64,000 nucleotides of DNA from Heterocephalus glaber (GCF_000247695.1 NW_004624805.1:5130397-5194396); one strand, 5' to 3'; counted from the first letter of the stretch, positions 45,519 through 57,429 are shown. Program-made: numbers and translations. Notes: generated from the sequence alone by a model not told the origin.

Positions 45519-45929
45519 TTTATTAAAGAGGAGAATTTGACTGATAGTAAAACAGTTCCTGCTAATGTAGCATAGATTTGGTTTATTATTTAATGTAAAT
45601 GAATTTTTAAAATAGGGAATCCAGGACTAGAATGGAGGCTTCCATGCTAAAGACACAAGAAATGGGTTATTTCTGTTCCATTGCCATTACAAAGGAGCTT
45701 CATCCTCCAGGTCACAGGCTACTAGAGATCCAACCATCAAGTTCTTATTCCAGAATAAAAAGGGCAAGGGAGAAAAGAAGATGCCTGATAGTTGAATCAT
45801 CCCCTTTGAGAGCACTTTGCTGTGAACGTCACAAGATGACTTTGGCTTCAAATCCTTTGGGCACCTCCACTTCCAGAAGGAAGGGAGAATAGTAAGGGAG
45901 TTAGGAAATATCATCTTGTTGGATTGGCA
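45519..45929. other. Unique sequence
   Basis: Nothing recognised. Frames on both strands overlap and have no domain. Confidence 0.35.
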
Positions 45930-46340
45930 TACTGTTAGCTGCAGTAACAAATGCACCTCCATATTTTAGTGACTTAAACACCAGAGGCCTTTATTATTCT
46001 GTGACCAGAGCCCAGTGGAGATGTTCCTTGTTGACAGTAGGTCCTTCATGAGAGGACTTTGGCTTCTTGTGTCTTGTGTCTGTGGTCCTCCAGGACCTTA
46101 GAGGCGACCCAGAGTGGAGAGTTATGTGTGAGTGGCCTTTGCAGGAGCCCAGAAGTGGCCATGTCATTCACTACATTCTATTGGCCGAGCTCAGTCACAT
46201 GACCACACAAATCTGCAAGATGGCAGACTAATATCTGCCACTATGCCTGGGATGAAAAGAAACAGATTTGTTGAATGGCTAGTGACTGGGCACAGTGCTG
46301 TCCCTGTAACATCAGGATTCTCTCACCCACAAAGAGGTTG
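45930..46340 (-). mobile_element. LTR-type (MLT1/MaLR-like) repeat, antisense
   Basis: TGTTAGCTGCAGTAACAAAT, TTTTAGTGACTTAAACACCA, GGCCTTTATTATTCTGTGAC, CTACATTCTATTGGCCGAGC and GTCACATGACCACACAAATC give the reverse-complement order of an LTR family common in mammals. No internal region is present. Confidence 0.6.
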
Positions 46341-47079
46341 AAACAAACAGAGATCCATGGGAACAGTTGCTGCCACGGCTGGGTGTGTGGTTTCCTCATA
46401 GGGACTCTGCCCACTCGGGGGCCTTCCTCACCTGCGTCCCAACCCAGGCCAGGCCTGTGTCGCTCAGGTCAGTCTGCCTGACAGCACCAGCCCTGGCCCT
46501 CTGCACTCTCTCCAAATCACTGACACACCACCAAATTGCACTCTTCATTCCTTTTATTTGTTCAGGGTCTCCCAGGTCTTGTTTTTTTCCATGAAACACA
46601 TGAGTGCAAGGATTTTCTTTTCTTTTCTTCTTCCATCATCACTAGTGGTTCATCTTGCCCAGCAAGTGATGTTTCTTCCATGGGAGAATGGCTTGTGAGT
46701 CCTTCATGAGATCAGCTCAAGGAAATGATGGGGCCAGGAGTTGAGTAAACTTATTAAAACTTTCTGCCAGCATCTGGAGTCTGGTCTTAGGTCCTCGGGT
46801 CTCTAGTTACATTCTGACACAGTTGGTCATGTGCACTGCCAGCATGGACAAGACTTCACTTCTATGGGTCAGAGTTTCCCCTAGCAAACTCCATACTTAA
46901 AGGATGACCATTTTGTGACAGTTCATTGCTTGATTTGTTGCCACATAAAATTTTGTTCTCTTACCTTAGAGTGTCAGTAATGTTTTGTGACTATTTTTGT
47001 TGCACGACCTTTTGCTTCTAAAGCAGGCAGTATTTGCTATCACACTAAGTAATGATTGTATAATTTCCGTCTTCCCAAT
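46341..47079. other. Unique sequence
   Basis: No gene or named repeat recognised. Confidence 0.35.
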
Positions 47080-47165
47080 TAACCATCTCAGTAGCCCCTT
47101 GAAGCTTGCAGTGTCATTATCTACATTTTAAAGGTGAAGACACAGGCTCAGCGAGATTAAGTACC
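47080..47165 (-). mobile_element. MIR relic, antisense, cut by a SINE
   Basis: GTGTCATTATCTACATTTTA, AAGGTGAAGACACAGGCTCA and GCGAGATTAAGTACCTTGGG are the middle of a reverse-complement MIR. The expected continuation is replaced by the ID element that follows. Confidence 0.7.
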
Positions 47166-47272
47166 TTGGGTACTATTTTTTTCCCATTGCCGAGGAGGAA
47201 GCTGAAGGCCTTGTGCACGCCAGGCAAGGGCTGTACCATCAAGTTGTGTTACATCCCCAACCCATGCCCTGA
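47166..47272 (-). mobile_element. ID SINE, antisense (degenerate)
   Basis: After a T-run, CTGAAGGCCTTGTGCACGCC, AGGCAAGGGCTGTACC and GTGTTACATCCCCAACCC form an antisense ID unit. Confidence 0.65.
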
Positions 47273-47317
47273 ACACTTCTGAGAGTGAGAGTCAGGCCTG
47301 CTCATTGTTATGCTAGA

Positions 47318-47380
47318 ATGGCACGCACACACACATGCACACACACACACATGCACACGCACGCACATGCACACACGGGG
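47318..47380 (+). repeat. (CA)n with GC interruptions
   Basis: CACACA runs separated by TGCA and CGCA units. Confidence 0.92.
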
Positions 47381-47469
47381 ACTGTCCTGAAGGAACAGGG
47401 ACCCTGGGGTCCTTTTTTGTTCCCCTAACCCTATAGTTTCCCAAAGGCATCATCATCTGTTATGCCTTT

Positions 47470-48270
47470 GTTAACTTTTATGAAAATTTATGAAATATTT
47501 CAGATTTACTAAAAAGTACAGAAAAATGAATGAACAGACCACCATGTACCCACCACCCAGACTGAACAAATGTCAGTTAATTTTTGTCATCTTGGCTTCA
47601 GACTTCTCAAAAAAAGTAAGAAAAGCAGTGTGGATAGTTACATGCCATTGTATTTCTTAAGCCAGTGATGGCAAACCTTTTAGAGCTTTCAGTGATATCA
47701 ACAGCCCGGTGCAGCATGCATACCAGAGGTTTGCCACCACTGTCTTAAATCATTCCATTTCCTCCTTCTTCCCCTAGGGCAACCCGTACCGGAAGCTGGT
47801 GTGCATCCTCGTTATGTGTCTTTTACCTTCATTCTGTATGTGTTATATGCCCAAGCACTGCAGGGCTTAGAGTGGGTGTGGGTAGGTGCATTTTTTATAG
47901 ATTGACATAGATGGAATCAGTAGTGTAGGTATATTTTGATAACCTTCATTTTCACTCATTATGGTTTTTTGAAATATATCCCTGTTAATATAGTATATGT
48001 GGGTCTCATTAATTTAATTCCTATAGAGTATTCACTGAATGACTGTGCCATAGCTTTTCTCTTTTGGGATATTTACATCCCTCTAGATAAATACAAATAA
48101 CTGTAACATGTTATGTAAATATATATATATCATAATACATATGTCGTAATATATATATCATGTAGTATAAGTACATGATATTCTATGGTATGGGTACTAT
48201 TCCACGCTTACTAAAAATTCCCATTACTTTTAAAACTTATTTTGCACTTCTTATAGTATATCTTTATTTC
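47470..48270 (-). mobile_element. L1 3-prime-end fragment, antisense
   Basis: AGACCACCATGTACCCACCA, CCCAGACTGAACAAATGTCA, GGGCAACCCGTACCGGAAGC, TTGACATAGATGGAATCAG and GAATGACTGTGCCATAGC are parts of reverse-complement old L1 ends. An 80-bp hAT-type mini-element interrupts it at 47663-47742. Confidence 0.6.
47655..47750. mobile_element. 80-bp hAT-type MITE with terminal inverted repeats
   Basis: The element runs from 47663 to 47742. The left end reads CAGTGATGGCAAACCTTTT, and the reverse complement of the right end reads CAGTGGTGGCAAACCTCT. They agree at all but two or three of the first 18 positions. The flanking 8-bp segments, TCTTAAGC (47655-47662) and TCTTAAAT (47743-47750), share their first six bases, as expected for an old hAT 8-bp target duplication. 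CAGTG ends are typical of hAT elements. It carries no gene and must have moved with a transposase supplied by a relative. Confidence 0.82.
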
Positions 48271-48294
48271 TATAGGAGGGAGGTTTTCTCTTTC

Positions 48295-48385
48295 TTTTTC
48301 TTTTCTGGCAGTGGTGGGGTTGGAATCCGGGGGCTCTCGCGTGCTAGGCAAGCCCCCTGCCACTGAGCTACACTCCCTGCTGGAG
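48295..48385 (-). mobile_element. ID SINE, antisense
   Basis: GGTGGGGTTGGAATCCGGGG, GCGTGCTAGGCAAGCCCC and TGCCACTGAGCTACACTCCC form a clear antisense ID unit after a CTTTTTCTTTTC tail complement. Confidence 0.82.
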
Positions 48386-49438
48386 AGAGTTCTTCGTTGT
48401 AATTTAACCAGGATTGCTGGATTCATTTCCAAAACCATTAAAGCCATTTCTGCTCAGCAACTTTCCTGCATTAATTTACCTTTTCCCCACCTGCTGAGAA
48501 TAAAGCTGTCTTGTTGAGGCTTTGGTTAGCGTTTTCTGGATGATCACTGAGTTCCGAGCTGGACCCTCTGTGGGCTGTGTGCAGACGGGTCTGCCTGCGT
48601 GTCTCCGTGGCATGGTCTCTGTTACTGGTGTTCCAGGAGTCACGCAGGTGGCACTCTCAGTGGGAAGCCCGTGGTAGTAGGGATGTCAACTCTTTGTTAA
48701 TATTTTATTTGTAGGATTTGCATATTTTCTCTTTTCCAATAAGATATTTGGGCTTTGCATCTTGTTTAAAATCAGTTTACATATATCTTCTAATTTGTTT
48801 CTCCTGAAGTGTCCCCAACATTGTCATTGTTAGAAATGGAATCGACATGAACTCTTTAAAGAACCCAGGTTTTCCTTCCATGGAATTACAGTCTAGCTAA
48901 GGCATCAGAACACTTCCTGAATTTCAGTTTCTTGGATGCAGGGTCCAGTGCTCTGTTGAAGAGCAGTGACCTGGCATGTGTTCTCATCATCTCTTTTTTC
49001 AAATTTGCACTTTGATCTTCTGTGTTCATAGACTTTGAGGCTCCTGGGAGGGACACCGTCTCCATCAGTTTATGATGGCACACAGAGGAATGGGAGATTG
49101 AGCGGCATTTTTGTTTAAAAGTCAAGTAAAGAAACAAGAGCATTATGAGCATCTCTGATATTTACCCTCAGGAGAGCAGCTGGGGCTGCAGGGTCCTGAG
49201 GCTGTTGGTGCCTTCAGCTCTGCACCTTCGGAGGCTGGAGACAGGCTCATTTGTTCCTGTCAGTGAAGGGGATGGAGCAGCGACTGGGGAAAGGCACCTC
49301 ATCTTGGCTGGCGCTACTCGTAAGGTGTAGGTGACTCAGGAGGAAAGCACCTTGTGTATCCAGTTTATATTTTGAAGCATAATTTTCAGAAATACTGAAG
49401 TATGTGTGGCAGGGGAAAACTGTGAAGTCATAGCACTG

Positions 49439-49442
<4 letters not shown>
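48386..49442. other. Unique sequence
   Basis: About 1 kb with no recognised gene or repeat. Confidence 0.4.

Positions 49443-49482
<40 letters not shown>
49443..49482 (+). repeat. (TG)n microsatellite
   Basis: About twenty uninterrupted TG units. Confidence 0.97.
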
Positions 49483-49483
<1 letters not shown>

Positions 49484-52399
49484 TTTAGCCACATTTCCAG
49501 AACCTTCTTTTGTTGGTACAGGAAATGACTTTCTGTGAGGAGGATGAAGTGCCATTTCCAGGAAGAGCCTGAGGAGGTGCAGGCCAGTTGCTAGGCGCTG
49601 GCAGATTAGTGATGAGATGCAGAATAGCATTATTATTCTCCACGCATCCAGCACTGTGGCGGAGGAGAATCTTGAAGCCTGCATGTGGGAGTTGGAGGGG
49701 CCCGAGGGCCGCAGTTCAAGTCTCTCCACTCAGGGAGGTTTGAGGGCCCTGGAGTCCTTCGCAGCTCTTGACTGGAGGAGGTGATGGCAGAGCACCCTGC
49801 CCATCATTCAGCTGCAACATTGAGACAAAAGACAAATGGGAGTAGGCGGCTTCATGGGAGAATTCGGGGGGAGAACAGGGCCTTCTGGTAGCTCAGTGAG
49901 GATGTCCACTGAATCCGTCAGTTCTGCTTTGTAGGGATGTTGAAGCAAGCATACGCTGTGATGCTTGTGATGTGCATGTGGGGACAGCCCGAGTGAGGAC
50001 GTCTGTGATAGGTACAGGGCTACTCGGTGAAGTCGTGCGTGTGTGAGGGAGAGACTTTAGGCCCAGCTCCCAGGGCAGCGTGGGTGGTGGGATTCTGTCA
50101 GGAGCAGCCTGGGGTAGGGAAGCGTCATGGGCGGGGCGCTCCTTAGGTTAGGGTGACTCGGCCTAGCAGGGCTCTTGCCGAAGGCAAGCCAGGGTGACCG
50201 GGCATCACAGGGCGACCGTGGAGAGTGCAGAATCTGACCAGATGTGGACAGCAGCCACATATCCAGTGTGGGCGTGTGTGTGTGCATGTGTGTGTGCTTC
50301 TTGTCCAAACTAGGTTTACCAAAAGGGCACAGATGGGCCCAGGAGAAGGAAGGTTCAGGAGCCTGACAAATGATTGGCCAAGCCGAGCCTCTGTCAGGGA
50401 GCCTGAGAATGGTTCATTTAGCTAGAATTACTGCATTTGGGAAGCCAATGCTGAGCTGCATTCTTTGTGCATTAAAAAAAACCCTTACACAGAAGAAAAA
50501 TGGGACTGACAACCAGCAGATGTGTAGGTCTCAGAAAAAACCTGCCCTGTCTTTGCCCTGTCCAGGGGTCCTGAATCTCTGGATTTCCTGGATTCCCTTT
50601 CTTACCCTTCACACAGCTCCCTGTACCTGGCCCTTGTGCCAGCCCTGGGCCTTCCGCCTGTGGGTCTCTCATCGTAGAACTAACTGTCCCTGGTTCTCCC
50701 CGTGTTCATTCATTTCTCAACAAAGAGGCTGCTCTGGCCACCCATCTGTAATTGCGCACCATCTATACATATATAGGGTTGTAGACATTATGTATTTAGA
50801 TAAATTTAAGTTTTAAGGAATTTCTGTCTGATTTTTATTTCAAGCTCTTCCCAGCACTTGACCTGTGTCTTTGTTTACACTCAGCCTCCTTTCCCTGTGG
50901 CTTGGGAGCTTCTGGCACGGAAATCTCTTTTCTGGTCACCTCTGGGTCTTGGCCTGAAGGCTCACAGATGTGTTGCCTGTTTGCCACTGTCCCTGCTCCC
51001 CTCTAGAAAGCGTGCATGGTGATCCTGCTATGCCAGGTGGTCAGATTGACGGTTCATATTTCCTTGACAGAGCAGTTAATCTTCACAGGTCAGAGCTAGC
51101 GCATGTTTAAAGCCATGGCTGGTTTCCAGTTTCATTAAGGACGTACTGCCAGGTGGTGCTAACCTCTCATGTGGCACCTTGACACCTTCCAGGAAACACA
51201 GTTGTGTCCGGGCGGGTTGATGAGCTGTGTGCCTTGACCTGCAGATGTGACTGGCTGGTGGCGTCTCTGGCACTTTAATAATGGGCTGATTTAGGGAGAT
51301 CCTTTTAGCTAGGTGAGTATTTTGGAGCCCTACAAATTTCACTCCCTGGGGAATCTCTTTTTGGGTTATCCTGCTTTTACCATTCTTATGTCTCAGAGCA
51401 GCCCACCCCTGAATAGCAAGGAAATATGGAGAATCTACCCTGTGCTTTTAGAACTTAGCCTCTCTTGGCCCTGCCTCTGCTTGGGGGCTGGAGGGGATCC
51501 GTGGCAGGTGGAGGGCTGAGGTCGTGTTCCTGTCCTGTGGGAGGGATGATGAGGGCTGTTAGGAGCAGAGTGGGCCGTGTCGTCCCCACCTTCTCTGGGA
51601 TGGATTGTAGCTGCCGGGCCTAGGAATTAGAAAAGCACTCCCATGGTCTGGCCTCCATTTTCTGTGCAGGATACAGTTTCAGGGAGTCGTCTTGTTTTTG
51701 TGGGTAGCCACAGGCAGCCCTAGCCTTATTTTTAACCAGAAATAATATCCATAATCAGCACCTCACAATAAATTGATTGGTTGTGTGTGTGTGGCCACAG
51801 CAGTAAAGCCTATGAGGCCTGAACTTTCTTTCAGAGGGGCTGATGGTCACGTAACTATGTTGTACACATGGGAGAGCCTGTCAGTTGTTCTGAAATTGAG
51901 TTGCTCTGTTAATCTGGAATGAATGCTGAGATGTGTGGGCCGTTTAGAAGGAGAAGGAATTAGAAGGTGAGGTGGTAGAGGGGTGAGATTTGGATTTACT
52001 AGTATTTGTACTTTCGAAAGGAATGAAAATTGTGATGTGTAATTTTAAGATGTCACGACCTAAGGCAGGGGCCTGATTCTGAACACTGAGAAGTAACTTA
52101 GGAATGCAACAGAAAGTCCAACTTAAAAAGTCCACCACCATCCTCTGATAGAGCATGGGCTCATGGAAGCAGAGGGAAGAAAAGCTCTGCCTTTAGCCCT
52201 TGGGACTGAAGTGGGACACAAGGGTCCCGTCCCACGGGCGGGTTCCCTGGTTAAGAAAATGTCAACAAATTGACCATCATGACCCAAATGGCCCCTGACA
52301 CCCTGTGGATGAGAACCTGGACAGCTTTTTGCGTCAAGGGTGGAATATAATGAAAAACTTCTCTGCACCCCTCAATACTTACTCTTTCTGAATTGTGAG
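49483..52399. other. Unique sequence, mostly moderate GC
   Basis: About 2.9 kb without a convincing repeat or exon. A short GTGTGTGT-rich patch lies at 50272-50300. The 148-codon frame at 50370-50816 (+) has no recognised domain and no splice context. Confidence 0.4.
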
Positions 52400-52625
52400 A
52401 GTTAACTGCACCCAGAGAGGAGGCATGGTTTCCAAGTGACAGAGCATGACTTTGATATCACACCAGTGTTAGAATATCGGTTTACTACTCCCAGAGCAAA
52501 AATCTTGATGCCTTTGAACCTCAGCTTTATCAGCTGTAAAGTAGACACGTGATGTTACCATGGAGGTTTACTGGTAGAATTAGGAATTGATGAATAGGCT
52601 TTCAGTGGCTTTTAATAAATAGTTT
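52400..52625 (+). mobile_element. MIR SINE relic, sense
   Basis: GCATGACTTTGATATCACAC, TTTGAACCTCAGCTTTATCA, GCTGTAAAGTAGACACGTGA and AGGAATTGATGAATAGGC follow the sense MIR order with strong divergence. Confidence 0.6.
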
Positions 52626-53304
52626 TGATAAAAATGGAGATGATGGGTGGTGATGATGTCGATTAGGTAATGAAGGCTTCACTTTTGGCACAATAACCTA
52701 TTTGCCTGGGGAGAGGAATTGTTCTCTGTCCTCCCACCCTATGAACTTGGGAGCACAGAGTAGCATGCATCTTGACCACATTTGTTCAGTCTCATTTATG
52801 AAATGGCCCAAGATGCAGCTCAGTGACTAAAAGATGTGCAGGGCATTTTATTTGGCTGGCAAAGGTAGGTTCCACTAGTGTGACGCAGTCACTTGCTGAC
52901 TTAAGAAGGGAAATTTTCAAGGTAAAAAATAGTGAGAATGTTTTTTATGTCACTCACTAGCATAAACAGGGAAATGGTTGGGCCAGGTGAGCTTCCTGCG
53001 TGACAGTCTTGCCCCTTTGACAGGAAGACCCTCATTTTCACCCAAAAAGCAGATAAAGAACACACATGTTCATCTAAGGCACTGCGAGTACTGTGCATTC
53101 TGTCCATTTCCCAGGCCTTTGCTCCTCCTCACTGCCTGCACGTCCTCCATCTGGTGTCGGAAAGCACCCCATGTGTCCCAGGCTCCCTTCCAGGCAGTGG
53201 CCCATCGCCTCGTCATACTGGGTTAGTCTTGTCAGCTGCAGTCACCGACTTTGAGATTTGGATAACTTCTCAAACCTACAGGCGTCTACTCTCCCTGTAG
53301 TGAT
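52626..53304. other. Unique sequence; possible old sense ID at 52800-52870
   Basis: CCCAAGATGCAGCTCAGTGA near 52805 recalls a decayed ID A box in sense orientation. It is too weak to call. Confidence 0.3.
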
Positions 53305-53330
53305 ACATCCTCCTCCTCCTCCTCCTCATC
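53305..53330 (+). repeat. (CTC)n trinucleotide repeat
   Basis: Seven CTC units in a row. Confidence 0.93.
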
Positions 53331-53349
53331 ACAATGATAACGTAGATTT

Positions 53350-53835
53350 GTATCAGTTTCCTATTGTCGCTTTAACAAGCTAGCGAAACTCGGTGGCTTA
53401 GAACAACACAAATTTGTTATTTTATAGTTCTGGTCAGAAGTCCAAAACTGATCTCCAGGGCCCAAGCCAAGATGCGCTAGGCCTTTGTACCTTCCGGCAG
53501 CTGTACCGGAGAATCCATCCCTGGCCTCTTCCAGCACCTGGGCCTCACCCGCGTTCCTTAACCTGGCCTCCCCGCCAGCAGCAGCAGCAGCACGTTGACC
53601 TCTGCTTCCGTTGTCTTGTCCTCTTCTCGGACCCTGACCCTCCTCTCCTCTGAGAAGGACCTTTGTGATCACATGGGGTCTACCTTCGGAAGTCCAGGAT
53701 ACGCTCCTCATTTTAAGATGCTTAGCCTGATTACCACTGCGGAGTCCCTTTGCATTGTAAGGTGACGTCGTCACAGGTGCAGGGTCTGGGACATGGACAT
53801 CTTTAGCAGGCCATTTTTCTGCCTGCCACAAGATT
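53350..53835 (-). mobile_element. MLT1/MaLR-like LTR, antisense
   Basis: TATCAGTTTCCTATTGTCGC, TCGGTGGCTTAGAACAACAC, AATTTGTTATTTTATAGTTC, CTTTGTGATCACATGGGG, TTGCATTGTAAGGTGACG and CATGGACATCTTTAGCAGGC give the full reverse-complement order of a common mammalian LTR-type repeat. A 156-codon frame on - (53361-53831) coincides with it and is not a gene. Confidence 0.7.
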
Positions 53836-54429
53836 CTGCAGTGCTGTGACTATGGCTCACATGAGATACACACACGCGCACACAGTATGCTCTTTGCACT
53901 ATTAGCCACGTTGTCGCGACTCTCCCCTTGTGTGTCACCCAGCCTAGGACATAGCCTGCTTGCATCAGCTTGCCTTTCTTGCCCTGCTCTGTCTTCCTGT
54001 TTTTGTCTGCTGAGACATTGTTGTCCTTGAAGGCCATTTGTTCCGCTTCTCCGTGAATGAGCCCTCTAGAGTTATTTATGCTCCCTGTGTTGCTTATGAA
54101 TGATCTCTATGAAGAAAAGTGTTTCTTCAAAAAGCTACTGCATTTTTTCACCAGTGAAGGAAGGTGTCTGGCTTGATTGTGTTTCAGGTTTAAAGGGCCA
54201 ATTAGCTACTTCACCTGGCCCTGTTTAGGCGAGTTATCCATACAGTGCAAAGGTGAACTTGGCTGGAGAATAGATTGTTAGTGACATTTCATCCATGTGG
54301 CAAAGCTGGTTAACCATCCAATTAAAATAGTGAGTACAAAGCCTTAATTAGCCAGAAGGCAATTTTGCACAGATTATTATTGATTATTCTCTTTTTCCAA
54401 AAAATTTCCTCTACTTCATTAACTTTTAA
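53836..54429. promoter_or_regulatory. Candidate conserved non-coding element (54050-54420)
   Basis: From about 54050 the sequence is complex and AT-rich, free of repeats I recognise, with several CCAATTA/TTAATTA-type sites (near 54199, 54318 and 54344) and a TTATTATTGATTATTC cluster. It has the look of a deeply conserved enhancer, but conservation cannot be tested from one sequence. No coding frame is plausible. Confidence 0.3.
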
Positions 54430-54800
54430 TGGAAAAATGCGTGTACATAATAAAATGGGTAGCGAGTCAGTCTCCCAGTGAGCCTCATTCTGAGGCCTGA
54501 CCCTAGAGACAACAGTGTTCATTAAGTGTGTGTGTGAGTGTGTTCCATACAAGTGGGAGCATAATATACACAATACTGTGTGCTTTTATACTTCCACTTA
54601 TCTCTTAGGAGTAATTCTTTATTAGCACACATAAACCTCAGTTATCCTAAATGGCTACTTAGTACTCCATTGTATTTTTAAATTGTTTTTCTTACCCAGT
54701 TCCCTATTGATAGATGCTTAAGATCTTCCCAGTGCTTTGCTATTTCAGACTTCTACTGATTAAAAAAAAACAGTGTCGACGCTATTTTCTTTATATGAAT
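54430..54800 (-). mobile_element. L1 3-prime-end fragment, antisense
   Basis: TAATGGAAAAATGCGTGTAC, GAGACAACAGTGTTCATTAA, TCCATACAAGTGGGAGCATA, AAATGGCTACTTAGTACTCC and CAGTTCCCTATTGATAGATG follow the order of reverse-complement L1M 3-prime sequence. Confidence 0.65.
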
Positions 54801-55359
54801 TTAGCCAAATGTCCCTTTAATGTACCAATCATTGCACGTGAGAATTCTGTGGGTTTTTTTTTTTTTAAGGAGGGAGATTAGAAAATTAAAGTGCACAGTG
54901 ATGTATGTTTGTTGGTGGGAAGCTTGAGTTTTCCTTGCTCTTTCTTGTTGAGACCCTTGCCCTGCAGGAGAAGGACAGCCAGCCTGTCAGAGTGTTTGGA
55001 AGAAGAGGGTCGCCACGAGGGAGGGTGGGTGTGGAGAGACGAGGGTCTGAGTCTGTGGGCCCTGCCAGAGGGGTGTGCCTTCCATGTCAGTCACTGGATC
55101 TTTGCGGCATTCAGAGAGAAGGAAGGCGCAGGTGTCGGCCAGGTGAGGCGGGGCAAGAAAGGAGGCTCAAAGCGCCTTCTCTGTGGGGAGAGGCCCCTCC
55201 CACAGGAGCCTGCAGGGACTCTGTGACCAGTGGCCTCTGGCAGGCCTGCAAAGTTGATGAGCAAAGTGGCGATGTCACCTCTGTCGCCCGAGTGAATGCG
55301 GCCCCACAAGGGCATCTGTGGGCCACAGGGACACTGGATGGGCCTCTGAGTGTTTCTAG
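54801..55359. other. Unique sequence
   Basis: No gene recognised. The 173-codon frame at 54905-55426 (+) overlaps another frame (54891-55226), continues into a SINE at its right end and has no domain. Confidence 0.4.
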
Positions 55360-55552
55360 CCACCCTCCCCCAGGACCGAGGCTTGAACCCAAGGCCTCCA
55401 CATTGAGTTATCCTCAACTCTTTTAAAAAGCTTTTTGAGATAGGATCGTGCTAAGTCACTACGTTGCCCAAGCTGGCCTTAAACTTGCTTGTGTCCTCCT
55501 GCCTCGGCCTCTAAGAGTGCTGGGATTACAGGCATTTACCACCAAGCCTGAG
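55360..55552 (-). mobile_element. B1-ID composite SINE, antisense
   Basis: GACCGAGGCTTGAACCCAAG is the ID part. TTTTTGAGATAGGATCGTGC, GTTGCCCAAGCTGGCCTTAA, CTGCCTCGGCCTCTAAGAGT and GGGATTACAGGCATTTACC are the B1 part. Confidence 0.87.
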
Positions 55553-56229
55553 TGAGTGTTACTAGCCTTTTTAGCTGTGGCTTCAGGAGACTCCACGATG
55601 CAGGAAAAACTGAATCTGTTAACCTGCTACCACCTCATAAATCCTGGTGCCATGAGAGAAAGGTAGCCAACTCTGGGGTCCCATGTCAGCTTTGACAGGC
55701 ACTGTGCAGACAGCAGAGAGGAAGCCTGGGGCCGTCAGAGAGGCTGTGCTGCCCAGGGACGTGTGAGCTTTAAAGGCTGGCAGTGTACATTCATTTGGAA
55801 TTTATTTTCCTCCTGCGTTTGGGTCAGTGACTCTATTAACAGTAAAGATTTAGTGCCACAGAAAATTTCTCAGAAACGCCAGCTCTCCCAGACAGAGAGG
55901 GCCCCGACATTTGGGTGACAGGACTGTCATAACCCAGACCTGTGCCAGTGGCTGCAGATGTCCCCAAGGACTCGGAATGAGGATGCCCTGAGCACAGAGA
56001 GGCTGACCTGTGAATGTTTAGGAATGCTCGTCATTGTTCTGAAGCTCTCGTGGAAGCTGATTGCCACTGTGCAGTGTGCCACTTGAGAAGGAAGGCAGGA
56101 ATTCTTCAGTGGAGAAAAGGAAGCGTTTCGAGTAGCAGGCTGAGCATCTACCCTGAAATTAAGTTGGTTGGCGAGGTACTGGTCTAATTCACAAGAGCCG
56201 GAGTTGTAGACCATGTTTTAGAAAACAGT
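55553..56229. other. Unique sequence
   Basis: No gene or named repeat recognised. Confidence 0.35.
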
Positions 56230-57420
56230 CCTTTGATACCTTTAGCTCCAGCATTCTTATAAATTATGTAACACACCGCTTACTATGGAACTGCCAATGA
56301 TGGATACACTTTAGCGAATACATGTTCTGTCTAAATTGAATACCGTTTTCATGGAAGGATATGAAATCGAGACTTCTTTTTGCTGTGTTTGCTTGGCCAA
56401 ACTGTAATTGAGCTTGGTTTTCTTTTGGTCGTGTACTGAATTACCACCACCTAATGTCACATGGAGTGTGAATTACTGGAGTGGAAACTGCAGGTTCTGG
56501 TGGAGAAAGGGTCGTTACTTCTTCTGATTTACTTGCTTTTGGCTGGGGAAGCTGCTGTTATTATCCACTCGGAGCCTCTGTGGCCAGAGATTATTGTTAG
56601 GGTTAGCAGACAGGTTTTTTTCGTTTTAAAAATTGCTTCTGCTCCGGAACAATGGGTTTAAAAGGCAGCTGTCTGTTTCTTAGATTGTTTTGAGGCAAAT
56701 GTCACCAGCTTCTTTGAACTTACTGTGTTTTTTTTTGTTTTTTTGGTGTTTAGGTTTTTTCCATTTAAAAAGGAAAAACAGCTCTTAATGTTGTCCTGGT
56801 CTGACACTGAGGGTAATAGTATATTTAGTGGAAAAGAACATTTTGATTTATGGCTGGAGGCCTGGGGTAACGTCTTGCAGGCCTGGTTGTGAGGTACAAT
56901 AATGCGAATAGGCTGGAGGCAATGCTGCTAATGAAGTTAATAACACAATCAATCTGATTCACATGTAGAATGACTAAAAAGCATGAAAAGACAATGAGCC
57001 CATAATAGCTGACTCTCAGCTAATAGTGGCCATCATTTCAGCACCGTCTGATTATTTCTTGGTCTAATTTGGGGTGGATATAATTTTACCAAATGGTTGG
57101 CTTAGTGTACTGTTGTGAATCAGAATGACAGTCCCAGAATTCCCGATTCTTGTCACAAGTCAGATGAGCCTTCTAAAAGATTCTTTTTCACCAGTTCGAT
57201 TTAATTAACATGGTGGTGCACCTGAGCTGTGTAGGCCACAGTAGATCATTTGGAGGCTAAGTTTTATGCCTTTTGTGATTCGGTTCTTTCATGAGAAAAT
57301 AATTTACTTGCAAGTGATGTACATACAGAGCAGCTAGACCTTGCAGTGCTCTTTTTGTATACTATCTGACGTTTGTTCTTAACAACTTCCGGTTAAAAAT
57401 ATTAAAAATGGAAAAGCCGA
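56230..57420. promoter_or_regulatory. Candidate conserved non-coding block
   Basis: About 1.2 kb of complex, AT-rich, repeat-free sequence. The densest part (about 56930-57110) contains GAAGTTAATAACACAATCAA, CTCAGCTAATAGTGGCC and GGTCTAATTTGGGGTGG. It lacks simple repeats, SINE pieces or LTR edges, unlike its surroundings, which is typical of conserved enhancers. This is inference only. Confidence 0.35.
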
Positions 57421-57429
57421 AGCCACAGG

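Noticed and set aside
53361..53831. 156-codon frame on -
   Set aside because: It coincides with an MLT1/MaLR-like LTR.
54905..55426. 173-codon frame on +
   Set aside because: It enters an antisense composite SINE and competes with another frame over the same DNA; no domain.
56597..56612. Telomere-like TTAGGGTTAG
   Set aside because: Only about one and a half units; chance occurrence.
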